Of a stretch of 64,000 nt of DNA, positions 27,412 through 36,145 are shown one piece after another. Source of the stretch: Neobacillus ginsengisoli (lineage in GTDB: Bacteria > Bacillota > Bacilli > Bacillales_B > DSM-18226); contig NZ_JAUSTW010000002.1 in the NCBI RefSeq assembly GCF_030813055.1, positions 682,001-746,000 of the forward strand. The letters run 5' to 3'. Position numbers and translations under genes: made by a program. A model generated the notes under the pieces. That model did not search any database, was not told the origin of the DNA, and saw only the letters and a program-made list of their open reading frames with translations. Position 1 is the first letter of the stretch. Each line of letters opens with the position of its first letter.

Positions 27412-28819
27412 TCGTCCCTATTTATTTTATGAACTAACCAACAGTATTTGCTCGACTTGTTTACGCAAAGTAGAAGCAAAGGTCATTATTGAGAATGAAA
27501 AAGTGTATCTTGTAAAAAATTGTATGCAGCACGGCCGTGAAAAGGTATTAATTTCAACTGATGTTGACTACTACAAGTGGTGCCGTGAATTTATTAAACC
27601 TTCTGAAATGCCTTATCGATGGAACACGCCGATCAAATACGGCTGCCCTTATGATTGCGGCCTTTGTCCGGACCATGAACAGCACAGCTGCTTAACATTA
27701 TTAGAAATTACCGAAAGATGCAATTTAAAATGTCCGATTTGTTATGCTGAATCATCCCCGCAAAAGGGTAGCTATCGTAGCTTAGAAAAAATTGAATTTA
27801 TGCTAGACAATATTATTAAAAACGAAAGACAAGCGGATATTGTTCAAATTAGCGGCGGTGAACCCACCATTCATCCGCAATTCTTTGAAATCCTTGATAT
27901 CGCTAAATCGAGACCGATTCGGCATATTATGGTGAATACAAACGGACTCAGGATTGCTAATGATAAAGAATTCGTCAAGCGCCTTGCGGCTTATTCTCCT
28001 GGCTTTGAAATTTATCTGCAATTCGATAGCTTTGAAAAAACAGCACTCGAAGAACTGCGGGGTGTCGACGTGCGAGATATCCGGCTAAAAGCAATTGAGA
28101 ATTTAAATGAATACAATATTTCTACTACTCTTGTGGTCACGCTGAAAAAAGGCTTAAATGATCATGAGGTTGGCAAAATCATTCATTACGGATTGCAGCA
28201 AAAATGTGTTAGGGGAGTAACTTTTCAACCGATACAAGCAGCCGGCAGATTGGAGGAATACGATCCTTCGACCAATCGTTTAACATTAAGTGAAGTCCGC
28301 CAGATGATTATCGATCAATCCAATGTGTTTGGACCAAAGGATATTATCCCGGTTCCTTGCCATCCGGATTGTCTGGCGATGGGGTATGCGTTAAAAATGA
28401 ATGGTGAGGCAACACCATTAACCGGTTTAATTGATCCCAATATTTTACTGGAAGGAGAACGCAATACGATTGTTTTTGAACAAGACGACAATATAAAAAA
28501 TATGATTTTTAAATTGTTCTCACTCAATCATTCACCGGATTCATCAGCACTTTCATTAAAAGATTTATTATGCTGCCTGCCAAAAGTTGCGATGCCGGGT
28601 GAAATCGGATACGACAATGTATTTCGCGTCATTATTATGCAGTTTTTAGATGCTTACAATTTCGATGTCCGTTCTGTAAAAAAATCATGTGTGCATATTG
28701 CTCACCCGGATGGCCGTATCATTCCGTTTGACACTTATAATTTATTTTACCGGGACGATAAAGAACTTGAATTAAAAAAAATACAGGAAGAGCTAGAGGG
28801 GAGAACCTATATTAGATAA
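27404..28819 (+). CDS. Cysteine-rich radical SAM protein, MJ0619/tetraether-synthase type
   Basis: 471 residues. Cys16, Cys19, Cys40 and His43 form a zinc-ribbon or rubredoxin-like N-terminal site. Cys81, Cys85 and Cys88 (CPYDCGLC) are an extra cluster motif. The radical SAM motif is Cys106, Cys110, Cys113 in ERCNLKCPICYA, followed by ISGGEPTIHP. Further cysteines lie in VPCHPDC and LLCCLPK. This architecture matches archaeal MJ0619/Tes and the bacterial membrane-spanning-lipid synthases, which join lipid tails by C-C bonds. Coupling to an Lgt-like gene supports a lipid substrate, but this is inference. Confidence 0.75.
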   Translation: MPNRPYLFYELTNSICSTCLRKVEAKVIIENEKVYLVKNCMQHGREKVLISTDVDYYKWCREFIKPSEMPYRWNTPIKYGCPYDCGLCPDHEQHSCLTLLEITERCNLKCPICYAESSPQKGSYRSLEKIEFMLDNIIKNERQADIVQISGGEPTIHPQFFEILDIAKSRPIRHIMVNTNGLRIANDKEFVKRLAAYSPGFEIYLQFDSFEKTALEELRGVDVRDIRLKAIENLNEYNISTTLVVTLKKGLNDHEVGKIIHYGLQQKCVRGVTFQPIQAAGRLEEYDPSTNRLTLSEVRQMIIDQSNVFGPKDIIPVPCHPDCLAMGYALKMNGEATPLTGLIDPNILLEGERNTIVFEQDDNIKNMIFKLFSLNHSPDSSALSLKDLLCCLPKVAMPGEIGYDNVFRVIIMQFLDAYNFDVRSVKKSCVHIAHPDGRIIPFDTYNLFYRDDKELELKKIQEELEGRTYIR

Positions 28820-28854
28820 TTGAATCTATCATTCTTTAAATGGGGTGAGTTAGT

Positions 28855-29145
28855 TTGGATCAACATCAGGGTGGAAAAGAGAAAAGCGGGTCGTTAAAAG
28901 ACCTTTGGCTAGGGATTGGCATTGCTGTTGGAATATACCTTCTTGGACTACTGATCATGTTTACAATGCCTCCTTTTATTTTGGTATATATATTGCTTTC
29001 ACCAATCGCTCTTATTGTCATAACGATAATAAGCTTCAAAAAAGGGAAAAAGCAGTTAGGTCAAGGATTATTAATTGGGATAGGTATTGATATCTTGTTG
29101 TTTGCAGCTTGTTTTGGGATCTTCTTCTCTAATTTAGGCGGTTAA
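28855..29145 (+). CDS. Small membrane protein
   Basis: 96 residues starting at TTG, with a charged N-terminus (residues 1-16) and about three hydrophobic segments. No family recognised. GGGGTGA lies 6 nt upstream of the start and the gene follows the radical SAM gene by 35 nt with no terminator, so it probably belongs to the same operon. Confidence 0.65.
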   Translation: MDQHQGGKEKSGSLKDLWLGIGIAVGIYLLGLLIMFTMPPFILVYILLSPIALIVITIISFKKGKKQLGQGLLIGIGIDILLFAACFGIFFSNLGG

Positions 29146-29277
29146 TCTATGTCTATAAATGGCAGGAACTGTAAGGATTGCCTGCTTAAAGCGGATAATG
29201 AAAAAATTTGTAAAAGTTTGTGAAAAGAGATTATGATTATTAAGAACAAAACTATTTTAACAATAAGGGGGATTTCC

Positions 29278-29763
29278 TTGGATATCTTAGAAATAATCAA
29301 AACACGCCGTAATATAAAAATCTTCAAATTGGATCCCATAAATCCGGATAAACTCCATTTGTGGCTAGAGGCTGCGGCAATGGCTCCGAATCATCGAATG
29401 ACAGAACCTTGGGAGGTTTATATAGTCGGTCCTGAGACTAGAGCAAAATTAAACCATAAAACAAACTTCGGTGATGCTCCTGTTGTCTTAGCTATTTTGT
29501 CTAAGCATGGTGCCACAGCCATTGAAACAGAGGAAAATGCACTGGCAACAGCCTGTTTTGTTCAAAACTTTAACCTCGCTGCTTGGGCAGAGGGTGTGGG
29601 AACATTCTGGTCTTCAATGGGTGGAAATCCGAAAAATCGTGAAATACTTGGTGTTCCAGATGGATATGACGTCATTGGCGTATTTGGTGTGGGCTATCCG
29701 GATGAAACCCGAGAACCAAAGCAGCGGACCCCAATTCAAAATAAATTGAAGCAGCTTTTGTAG
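29278..29763 (+). CDS. Nitroreductase-family flavoprotein
   Basis: About 161 residues. RRNIKIFKLDPI near the N-terminus (FMN-binding RRSIR-like), AAAMAPNHRMTEPWEVYIV and the C-terminal GVGYPDETREPKQR are standard for the family. The enzyme likely reduces quinones, nitro compounds or enones with NAD(P)H. An in-frame ATG exists at 29233, but AAGGGGGA lies just before the TTG at 29278 and family alignment starts there. A terminator follows. Confidence 0.82.
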   Translation: MDILEIIKTRRNIKIFKLDPINPDKLHLWLEAAAMAPNHRMTEPWEVYIVGPETRAKLNHKTNFGDAPVVLAILSKHGATAIETEENALATACFVQNFNLAAWAEGVGTFWSSMGGNPKNREILGVPDGYDVIGVFGVGYPDETREPKQRTPIQNKLKQLL

Positions 29764-29786
29764 GCTAATTTATTTATTGTGGAATT

Positions 29787-29826
29787 AAAAAGACAAAAAG
29801 CGTAATTCCGGCTTTTTGTCTTTTTC
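29787..29826 (+). terminator. Terminator of the nitroreductase gene
   Basis: Stem AAAAAGACAAAAAGC/GCTTTTTGTCTTTTT, 9-nt loop. Confidence 0.88.
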
Positions 29827-29993
29827 AATACTTTTGGCGCAAAATTCCTTTTGCATCTCAAGATATTCAAATAATTGGCTGCAAGTAAATGAAACTCATA
29901 GAATCATTTGTTAAAATAAGGGAATTCTACTAATTAAAATGTGTAAATAAACCATCAATTATTATGATGAAAGATTCCGTAAGTTGGTTTATA

Positions 29994-30009
29994 TGTGAAT
30001 CAAATCACA
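29994..30009. promoter_or_regulatory. Fnr/Rex-type palindrome before cydA
   Basis: TGTGAATCAAATCACA matches the Fnr/Crp form TGTGA-N6-TCACA exactly and partly the Rex form. A possible -10 (GATGAT at 30031) would place the centre near -41.5, the position for class II activation. Confidence 0.6.
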
Positions 30010-30062
30010 ATGAATGGAATACATATTGTAGATGATAAATTTTTGAATGAGGTGAGAAGGAA

Positions 30063-31400
30063 TTGGATAATGTTATCTTAAGCCGAATGCTAACCACTTT
30101 AACATTAGCTTTTCATATTATTTTTGCCACAATTGGGGTAGGCGTACCCTTAATGATCTCGATTGCTGAGTTCGTTGGTATTAAAAAGAAAGACTCCCAT
30201 TTTATTTTACTAGCACGAAGATGGGCAAGAGGGTATACGATTACAGTAGGGGTCGGGGTGGTTACCGGAACATGTATCGGCTTGCAGCTGTCGCTTTTAT
30301 GGCCAAGTTTTATGAGGATAGCCGGCCAAGCGATCAGTTTGCCATTATTCCTCGAAACCTTTGCATTTTTCTTTGAAGCCATTTTCCTAGGAATATATTT
30401 GTACACATGGGATCGCTTTAAAAAGCAGTTAAACCATTGGATGTTATCCATTCCCGTGGTGCTTGGTGCAGCATTGTCCGCTTTTTTTATCACAACAGTG
30501 AATGCCTTTATGAATACACCACAAGGTTTTAAATTAGTAAATGGAGTAATTGTCACCTTAGATCCACTAAAGGCAATGTTTAATCCTGCAACACCATCGA
30601 AAACCTTTCACGTCATCGTGACGGCCTATTTAAGCTCTGCTTTTCTTTTGGCGTCAATTGCTGCACTCCAAATTTTAAAGGGCAAATTCACAGATTATAC
30701 AAAAAAAGCTTTAAAATTAACGGTTACAGCGGCGTTTATTTTTGCTATTTTAACTGGAATTGCCGGGGACTTATCCGCAAAATTTTTAGCCCAATATCAG
30801 CCTGAAAAATTAGCAGCGATTGAATGGCATTTTCAAACAGAAAAAGGAGCGGATTTGATTCTTTTCGGTACATTAGAAAAAAATACAAACGTGATTAAAT
30901 ATGCGATTCATTTACCAAAGATGCTAAGTTTTTTGTCTTTTGATAATTTCGAAGGGAAGGTAATTGGTTTAGATCAATTTAAAGCTAATGAAATTCCTCC
31001 ACTCTATATTCATTATTTATTTGATACGAAAGTAACGTTTGCGATGTTAATGATTTTTGTCTCCTTTTGCTTTGTCGCTTTTTCGATATGGAAAAAACAA
31101 TGGACCTATAATAAATGGCTGCTTCGTTCCATTGTTCTTTGCGGCCCATTAGGCTTTATTTCAATTGAATTAGGGTGGATATTAGCAGAGGTTGGCAGGC
31201 AGCCATGGATTTTAAGGGGATATATGAAAGTATCAGAAGCTGCAACGACATCAAGAGGAGTAGGTACGATGGTTTGGTTGTTTTTTGCGTTGTACGCAGT
31301 TTTAGGAGTTATTTGTACCGTCGTACTTAGAAAGATGTTTCGAAATAATCCGGCTGAAGCTGAGCTTGAATTCCGATTTCAGGGGGATAGAAAGGAGTAG
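30063..31400 (+). CDS. cydA: Cytochrome bd quinol oxidase subunit I (YthA/CIO type)
   Basis: 445 residues, about nine membrane helices, short Q-loop form. The N-terminal LTLAFHIIFATIGVGVP holds the heme-ligand histidine, and AIEWHFQTEKGADL is the conserved glutamate/histidine region. The shorter length and the motifs fit the cyanide-insensitive group (B. subtilis YthA). It reduces oxygen at the membrane under low oxygen. The TTG start follows GAGGTGA by 7 nt; the in-frame ATG 8 codons later is an alternative. Subunit II follows after 6 nt. Confidence 0.9.
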   Translation: MDNVILSRMLTTLTLAFHIIFATIGVGVPLMISIAEFVGIKKKDSHFILLARRWARGYTITVGVGVVTGTCIGLQLSLLWPSFMRIAGQAISLPLFLETFAFFFEAIFLGIYLYTWDRFKKQLNHWMLSIPVVLGAALSAFFITTVNAFMNTPQGFKLVNGVIVTLDPLKAMFNPATPSKTFHVIVTAYLSSAFLLASIAALQILKGKFTDYTKKALKLTVTAAFIFAILTGIAGDLSAKFLAQYQPEKLAAIEWHFQTEKGADLILFGTLEKNTNVIKYAIHLPKMLSFLSFDNFEGKVIGLDQFKANEIPPLYIHYLFDTKVTFAMLMIFVSFCFVAFSIWKKQWTYNKWLLRSIVLCGPLGFISIELGWILAEVGRQPWILRGYMKVSEAATTSRGVGTMVWLFFALYAVLGVICTVVLRKMFRNNPAEAELEFRFQGDRKE

Positions 31401-31406
31401 GTAGGT

Positions 31407-32429
31407 ATGAACATTCAAATTTTAGGAATAACCGTTTTGTGGATTTTTCTATATGGCTATTTAATTGTAGCCTCGATTGATTTTGGTGCCGGCTTCTTCG
31501 CCTATTATGGAAAAATCACAAAACAGGACCATATCATGAACAAACTGATTAGCAGATATTTATCGCCGGTATGGGAAGTAACAAATGTTTTTTTCGTATT
31601 TTTCTTTGTAGGTATGGTCGGTTTTTTTCCTGAAACCGCCTTTTATTATGGCACCGCCTTACTTATACCCGGCAGTATTTCGCTCGTTTTGCTTGCGATT
31701 CGCGGCTCCTTTTATGCCTTCAATAATTACGGTTCTAAGGATAATAATATTTACTTATTTTTATACGGAGTAACAGGTTTGCTTATCCCCGCCTCGCTTT
31801 CAACAGTATTAACCATATCTGAAGGGGGGTTAATTAAAAAAAGCGGTAACAATGTCGAATTTCTCGCAAAAGAGTTATTTACAAACTTCTATTCATGGAG
31901 TGTTGTGATATTGGCCATTGTTTCTGTTTTGTTCATAAGCGCCAGTTTTCTTACCTATTACGCGGATCGGGCAGATGACGAAAAGGCGAGGGAAATATTA
32001 CGTCGATTTGCTTTATTGTGGTGTTTTCCCACCATTTTGGCCAGTCTTTTAGTGTTTATTTCGTTAAAAGAGCATAATTTACAACACTTCAATCGAATCG
32101 TCAATCATTATTGGTGGATGTTTGCCCTTTCCTTGCTGTGTTTTTTAGCTGCATCCTTTTTGATATGGAGACGCAGAAATTACGGTACTGCGTTTATTTT
32201 CGTTATGTTTCAGTTTTTCTTTGCTTTTTTTGGATATGGGGCATCACATTTACCTTTTATATTGGATCCTTATATCACGATATATAGCGGTTATACCAAT
32301 CCGACAATGGGGACTTCCTTGGTCATCGCGTTTATTTGTGGATTATTAATCCTGGTTCCTTCATTAATCCTTCTGATGCGATTATTCTTATTCGATGCGG
32401 ACTATGTAAAAGGGGGAAAAAAGGTGTAA
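31407..32429 (+). CDS. cydB: Cytochrome bd quinol oxidase subunit II (YthB type)
   Basis: 340 residues with about eight or nine hydrophobic helices and the family pattern GYLIVASIDFGAGFFAYY near the N-terminus. It partners CydA and stabilises the heme-bearing complex. AGGTAGGT lies just before the ATG. The assembly transporter genes cydCD are not adjacent. Confidence 0.88.
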   Translation: MNIQILGITVLWIFLYGYLIVASIDFGAGFFAYYGKITKQDHIMNKLISRYLSPVWEVTNVFFVFFFVGMVGFFPETAFYYGTALLIPGSISLVLLAIRGSFYAFNNYGSKDNNIYLFLYGVTGLLIPASLSTVLTISEGGLIKKSGNNVEFLAKELFTNFYSWSVVILAIVSVLFISASFLTYYADRADDEKAREILRRFALLWCFPTILASLLVFISLKEHNLQHFNRIVNHYWWMFALSLLCFLAASFLIWRRRNYGTAFIFVMFQFFFAFFGYGASHLPFILDPYITIYSGYTNPTMGTSLVIAFICGLLILVPSLILLMRLFLFDADYVKGGKKV

Positions 32430-32439
32430 GAATGAAAGG

Positions 32440-32466
32440 TAAAGCCCTCTCGTGCGAGAGGGCCTT
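32440..32466. terminator. Shared terminator of cydAB and serC
   Basis: Stem GCCCTCTC/GAGAGGGC with loop GTGC, flanked by AAA and TTT, between convergent genes. The T-tails are short on both strands. Confidence 0.65.
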
Positions 32467-32475
32467 TGAATAAAT

Positions 32476-33573
32476 TTATTCATTTTTATTTTGAAATTGT
32501 AACATGAAATCACTGAATGCCTTGCATGTTTCATACGGAACTGCATTGTAAGTGGATGCACGGCAGCCTCCGACAGAGCGATGTCCGTTTACACCAATAA
32601 ATCCTTCATTTTTGGCTTCTTCCAGGAATTTCTTCTCTAATTCTTCATCTTTTAAGCGGAAGGTAATGTTCATAAGAGAGCGGCTTCCTAGTTCAGCATG
32701 CCCGCTATAAAAACCATGGCTTTGATCGATTGCATTATAAATTAGCTTTGCTTTCTCTTCATTCCGTTTGCTAATTTCATAAATGCCACCTATTCCTTTT
32801 ACCCAGTTCAGAACTTCACCGAGCATATAAATTCCAAAGGTTGGTGGAGTGTTATACAAAGAGTTGTTTTTTGAATGCGTGCTGTATTTAAACATTGTTG
32901 GAATGCTAGAATTCGCTTTTTCAATCATATCTTTGCGAATAATCACCACTGTTACACCAGAAGGACCAAGATTTTTTTGGGCACCTGCATAAATTAAGGC
33001 AAATTTGCTGACATCAATTGGCTTAGAAAGAATATCGCTCGACATATCTGCGATTAAAGGAATATCTCCGATTTGAGGGAATTCCTTCCACTGTGTGCCG
33101 TATATCGTATTATTTGATGTGAGATGTACATACGCATCAGTCGCGTTGTATTGCAATTCATCAAATTGAGGAATTCCGCGATATTGACTGTCTTTTGTAC
33201 TCGCAACATGATAGGGATTACCGAATAATTTTGCTTCTGAAAACGCCTTTTCTGACCAAGAACCTGTCATAATATAGCCTGCTTTTTGCTCAGGTGTCAG
33301 AAAATTCATCGGAATCATTGAAAACTGAAGACTAGCACCACCTTGAAGGAAAAGCACTTCATAATCTTCAGGAATTGAAAGCAATTCCTTTAAAAGGGCA
33401 ATGGCCTGATTATGTACCTCTTCATATGCAGCACTACGATGGCTAAGCTCCATGATTGACATACCAGTACCACGAAAATCAATCAGTTCCTGCTGGGCTT
33501 TTTCTAGGACGGCAAGCGGAAGGGCAGAGGGACCAGCGTTAAAATTATAGGCACGTTGTACAAGTTGATTCAT
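32476..33573 (-). CDS. serC: Phosphoserine aminotransferase
   Basis: About 365 residues. FNAGPSALPL opens the domain, GGASLQFSM is the cofactor phosphate region, and YAGAQKNLGPSG holds the PLP lysine. HRSVGGCRASTYNA near the C-terminus is the SerC substrate site. It makes phosphoserine in serine synthesis and acts in pyridoxine synthesis. An ATG at 33588 is possible, but GGAG lies 9 nt before the ATG at 33573. Confidence 0.95.
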   Translation of the reverse strand: MNQLVQRAYNFNAGPSALPLAVLEKAQQELIDFRGTGMSIMELSHRSAAYEEVHNQAIALLKELLSIPEDYEVLFLQGGASLQFSMIPMNFLTPEQKAGYIMTGSWSEKAFSEAKLFGNPYHVASTKDSQYRGIPQFDELQYNATDAYVHLTSNNTIYGTQWKEFPQIGDIPLIADMSSDILSKPIDVSKFALIYAGAQKNLGPSGVTVVIIRKDMIEKANSSIPTMFKYSTHSKNNSLYNTPPTFGIYMLGEVLNWVKGIGGIYEISKRNEEKAKLIYNAIDQSHGFYSGHAELGSRSLMNITFRLKDEELEKKFLEEAKNEGFIGVNGHRSVGGCRASTYNAVPYETCKAFSDFMLQFQNKNE

Positions 33574-33688
33574 TTTCTCACTCTCCATTTTTTATTTATT
33601 AGAATATAACATATTTTTCGATTTTTGAGATAGGGTAAATAATTTGTTTTTTAAGCTCCATCAAGATCATTCATTGTATTGTAAAGGA

Positions 33689-33702
33689 TGTAGGCGCTTC
33701 CA
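33689..33702. promoter_or_regulatory. Candidate cre site upstream of rhaEW
   Basis: TGTAGGCGCTTCCA matches 9 of 11 fixed cre positions. It is about 135 bp upstream of the predicted -35, so its role is uncertain. Confidence 0.35.
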
Positions 33703-33803
33703 AATAGCAGAAAAAATTTTGTGTTTTATTTTTTTAGTATTTCATTAAATGATTTATTTTAAGCCTTACCTGTCACCTACCAAAACAAAAGCGATAGAAA
33801 TAA

Positions 33804-33863
33804 TCAAAAATAATAAAAGATTTAAATATTCATATTCAAAAATAAACAAAGATATATTATAAT
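33804..33863 (+). promoter_or_regulatory. rhaEW promoter with repeated 17-bp motif
   Basis: TTCAAA (33835-33840), 17-bp spacer and TATAAT (33858-33863). The motif TCAAAAATAAACAAAGA (33836-33852) fills the spacer, and a variant TCAAAAATAATAAAAGA lies exactly 32 bp upstream (33804-33820). This looks like a repressor operator pair. Confidence 0.55.
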
Positions 33864-33910
33864 AAAACAGAAGATAATACACATAAAAACATACAAACGG
33901 AGGGATTTGG

Positions 33911-35980
33911 ATGGTTAAGAATTTTTGGGATACAGAAAAAGCTTCACATGTAACTAAAGGGGTGGAAGAATTAGTTTATCGTTCAAATTTGATAGGATCA
34001 GATCGTGTCGTATGTAACTGGGGCGGCGGAAACACATCGATGAAGTCAATGGAAAAAGACTTTCGCGGGCGTGATATTGAGGTTATGTGGGTAAAAGGAA
34101 GCGGTTCGGATTTAGCTACTATGAAAGCAAAAAATTTCACAGGTTTAAATTTAGAAGATATACGTCCATTATTTGAACGCGATGAAATGTCAGATGAAGA
34201 AATGGTTGCCTATCTTTCACATTGTATGATTGATAGTAAACATCCAAGAGCATCCATCGAAACATTATTGCACGCTTTCTTACCATTTAAACATGTAGAC
34301 CATACGCATCCAGATGCAATTATTAGCCTATGCTGTGCGGATAATGGCAAGCAGCTTGCCGAAGAGATTTTTGGAAACCGTTTTGTTTGGGTTCCATATT
34401 TGCGCCCGGGCTTTACCCTTTCAAAAATGATTGCACAAGGAGTATTAAATAATCCGAATGCTGAGCTTGTTTTAATGGAAAAACACGGACTTGTGACATG
34501 GGGAGAAACTTCAGAAGAGTCCTATGCAAAAACGATTGAAATTATTAATGAAGCAGAACAATATATTAAAGAAAGAATGAATGAATCATCCGTATTTGGC
34601 GGTAAAAAATATGATTCTCTTTCTAAGGAAGATGCAACTGATATTTTGGCTAAAGTAATGCCAATTATCCGTGGAGCTGTAAGTGAAGACAAGAAAATGC
34701 TGTTAACCTATGACCTCAGTGAGGAAGTGCTTCAATTTGTTAATAGCCATCAAGCTCTGGAACTTTCACAAATTGGTGCAGCCTGTCCGGACCATCTTGT
34801 TCATACAAAAATGGTACCACTTTATATTAATTGGGATCCGCGAACGAAGGATGTAGAAACCCTAATTGCCAGTGTAAAAGAAGGTATCGCCAGCTTCAAA
34901 GCGAAGTACAAAGAATACTTTGACCGCAACAAGCATAAAGGTGATAAAATGTTTGAACCTGCTCCACGTGTAATCCTTATACCAGGGGTAGGCATGGTGA
35001 ATACAGGAAAGGATGTAGCAAATTCAAAAGTAAGCGGTGCTTTATATCACCGTGCCATTGCTGTTATGAAAGGTTCTACAACATTAGGAAGTTTTGTCTC
35101 CTTAAGTGAAAACGAATCCTACAATGTTGAATATTGGCCATTAGAATTATATAAATTAACTCTTGCACCGGCTGAAGCAGAATTTTCTAGAAAAGTGGCA
35201 TTTATTACTGGGGGGGCAGGGGGAATTGGAAGTGAAACAGCCCGGCGCCTCGTTTTTGAAGGTGCACATGTCGTTCTGGCAGACCTAAATCTGGAAGGGG
35301 CGGAAAAAGTCGCAGCTGAGATTAACGAAAAATACGGTGCTGGCCATGCTTTAGCTGTAAAAATGGACGTAACAAAGGAAGAACAAGTTCAAGCAGCTTT
35401 CGATCAATCAGCATTAACTTTCGGTGGAGTAGATATTATTGTCAACAATGCCGGCCTTGCTACTTCAAGTCCATTTGACGAAACAACCCTCCATGAATGG
35501 AATTTGAATATGAATGTTTTAGGTACAGGCTATTTCTTAGTAGCGCGAGAAGCATTCAAGCAAATGAAGAGCCAGGGCATTGGCGGTAACATGGTATTTA
35601 TCGGTTCGAAAAACTCAGTTTATGCCGGAAAAAATGCAGCAGCCTATAGCTCTGTAAAAGCATTGGAAACGCACTTAGCCAGATGTATTGCCGCTGAGGG
35701 TGGAGAGTTTGGAATTCGCGTGAACTCAGTACTTCCTGATGCAGTTCTTCAAGGTTCTGCCATCTGGGGCTCAAGATGGCGTGAAGAGCGTGCTGCAGCG
35801 TACGGAATCCACCCTGATCAATTAGAAGAACACTATCGTAAACGTACGACTCTGCTAGTAAATATTTATCCTGCAGATATTGCAGAATCAATTGCTTTCT
35901 TTGCATCATCTAAATCAGACAGAACAACTGGATGTATGTTAACAGTAGATGGCGGTGTTCCAGCTGCGTTTACGAGATAA
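33911..35980 (+). CDS. rhaEW: Bifunctional rhamnulose-1-phosphate aldolase / lactaldehyde dehydrogenase
   Basis: 689 residues in two parts. Residues 1-~420 are a class II aldolase/adducin domain (NWGGGNTSMK; HTHPDAIISL with zinc histidines). Residues ~430-689 are a short-chain dehydrogenase with FITGGAGGIGSE and the YSSVK catalytic pair. The aldolase splits rhamnulose 1-phosphate into dihydroxyacetone phosphate and lactaldehyde, which the second domain oxidises to lactate. It is the homologue of B. subtilis YuxG (RhaEW). GGAGGGATTTGG precedes the ATG. Confidence 0.93.
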   Translation: MVKNFWDTEKASHVTKGVEELVYRSNLIGSDRVVCNWGGGNTSMKSMEKDFRGRDIEVMWVKGSGSDLATMKAKNFTGLNLEDIRPLFERDEMSDEEMVAYLSHCMIDSKHPRASIETLLHAFLPFKHVDHTHPDAIISLCCADNGKQLAEEIFGNRFVWVPYLRPGFTLSKMIAQGVLNNPNAELVLMEKHGLVTWGETSEESYAKTIEIINEAEQYIKERMNESSVFGGKKYDSLSKEDATDILAKVMPIIRGAVSEDKKMLLTYDLSEEVLQFVNSHQALELSQIGAACPDHLVHTKMVPLYINWDPRTKDVETLIASVKEGIASFKAKYKEYFDRNKHKGDKMFEPAPRVILIPGVGMVNTGKDVANSKVSGALYHRAIAVMKGSTTLGSFVSLSENESYNVEYWPLELYKLTLAPAEAEFSRKVAFITGGAGGIGSETARRLVFEGAHVVLADLNLEGAEKVAAEINEKYGAGHALAVKMDVTKEEQVQAAFDQSALTFGGVDIIVNNAGLATSSPFDETTLHEWNLNMNVLGTGYFLVAREAFKQMKSQGIGGNMVFIGSKNSVYAGKNAAAYSSVKALETHLARCIAAEGGEFGIRVNSVLPDAVLQGSAIWGSRWREERAAAYGIHPDQLEEHYRKRTTLLVNIYPADIAESIAFFASSKSDRTTGCMLTVDGGVPAAFTR

Positions 35981-36145
35981 AAGGAATATAATTTATTATA
36001 TATGCTAAAAGGGGCCATTTTCTGTTGGCCTCTTTTTCTATTTTTGTTTAAAGGTAATCTTATTTTAAAAATTAAAGTAATATCATATCTTTTACTATAT
36101 AACTTTGTATAATAATTAGTATTAAGGATCAAGGAGAAAAATGGT

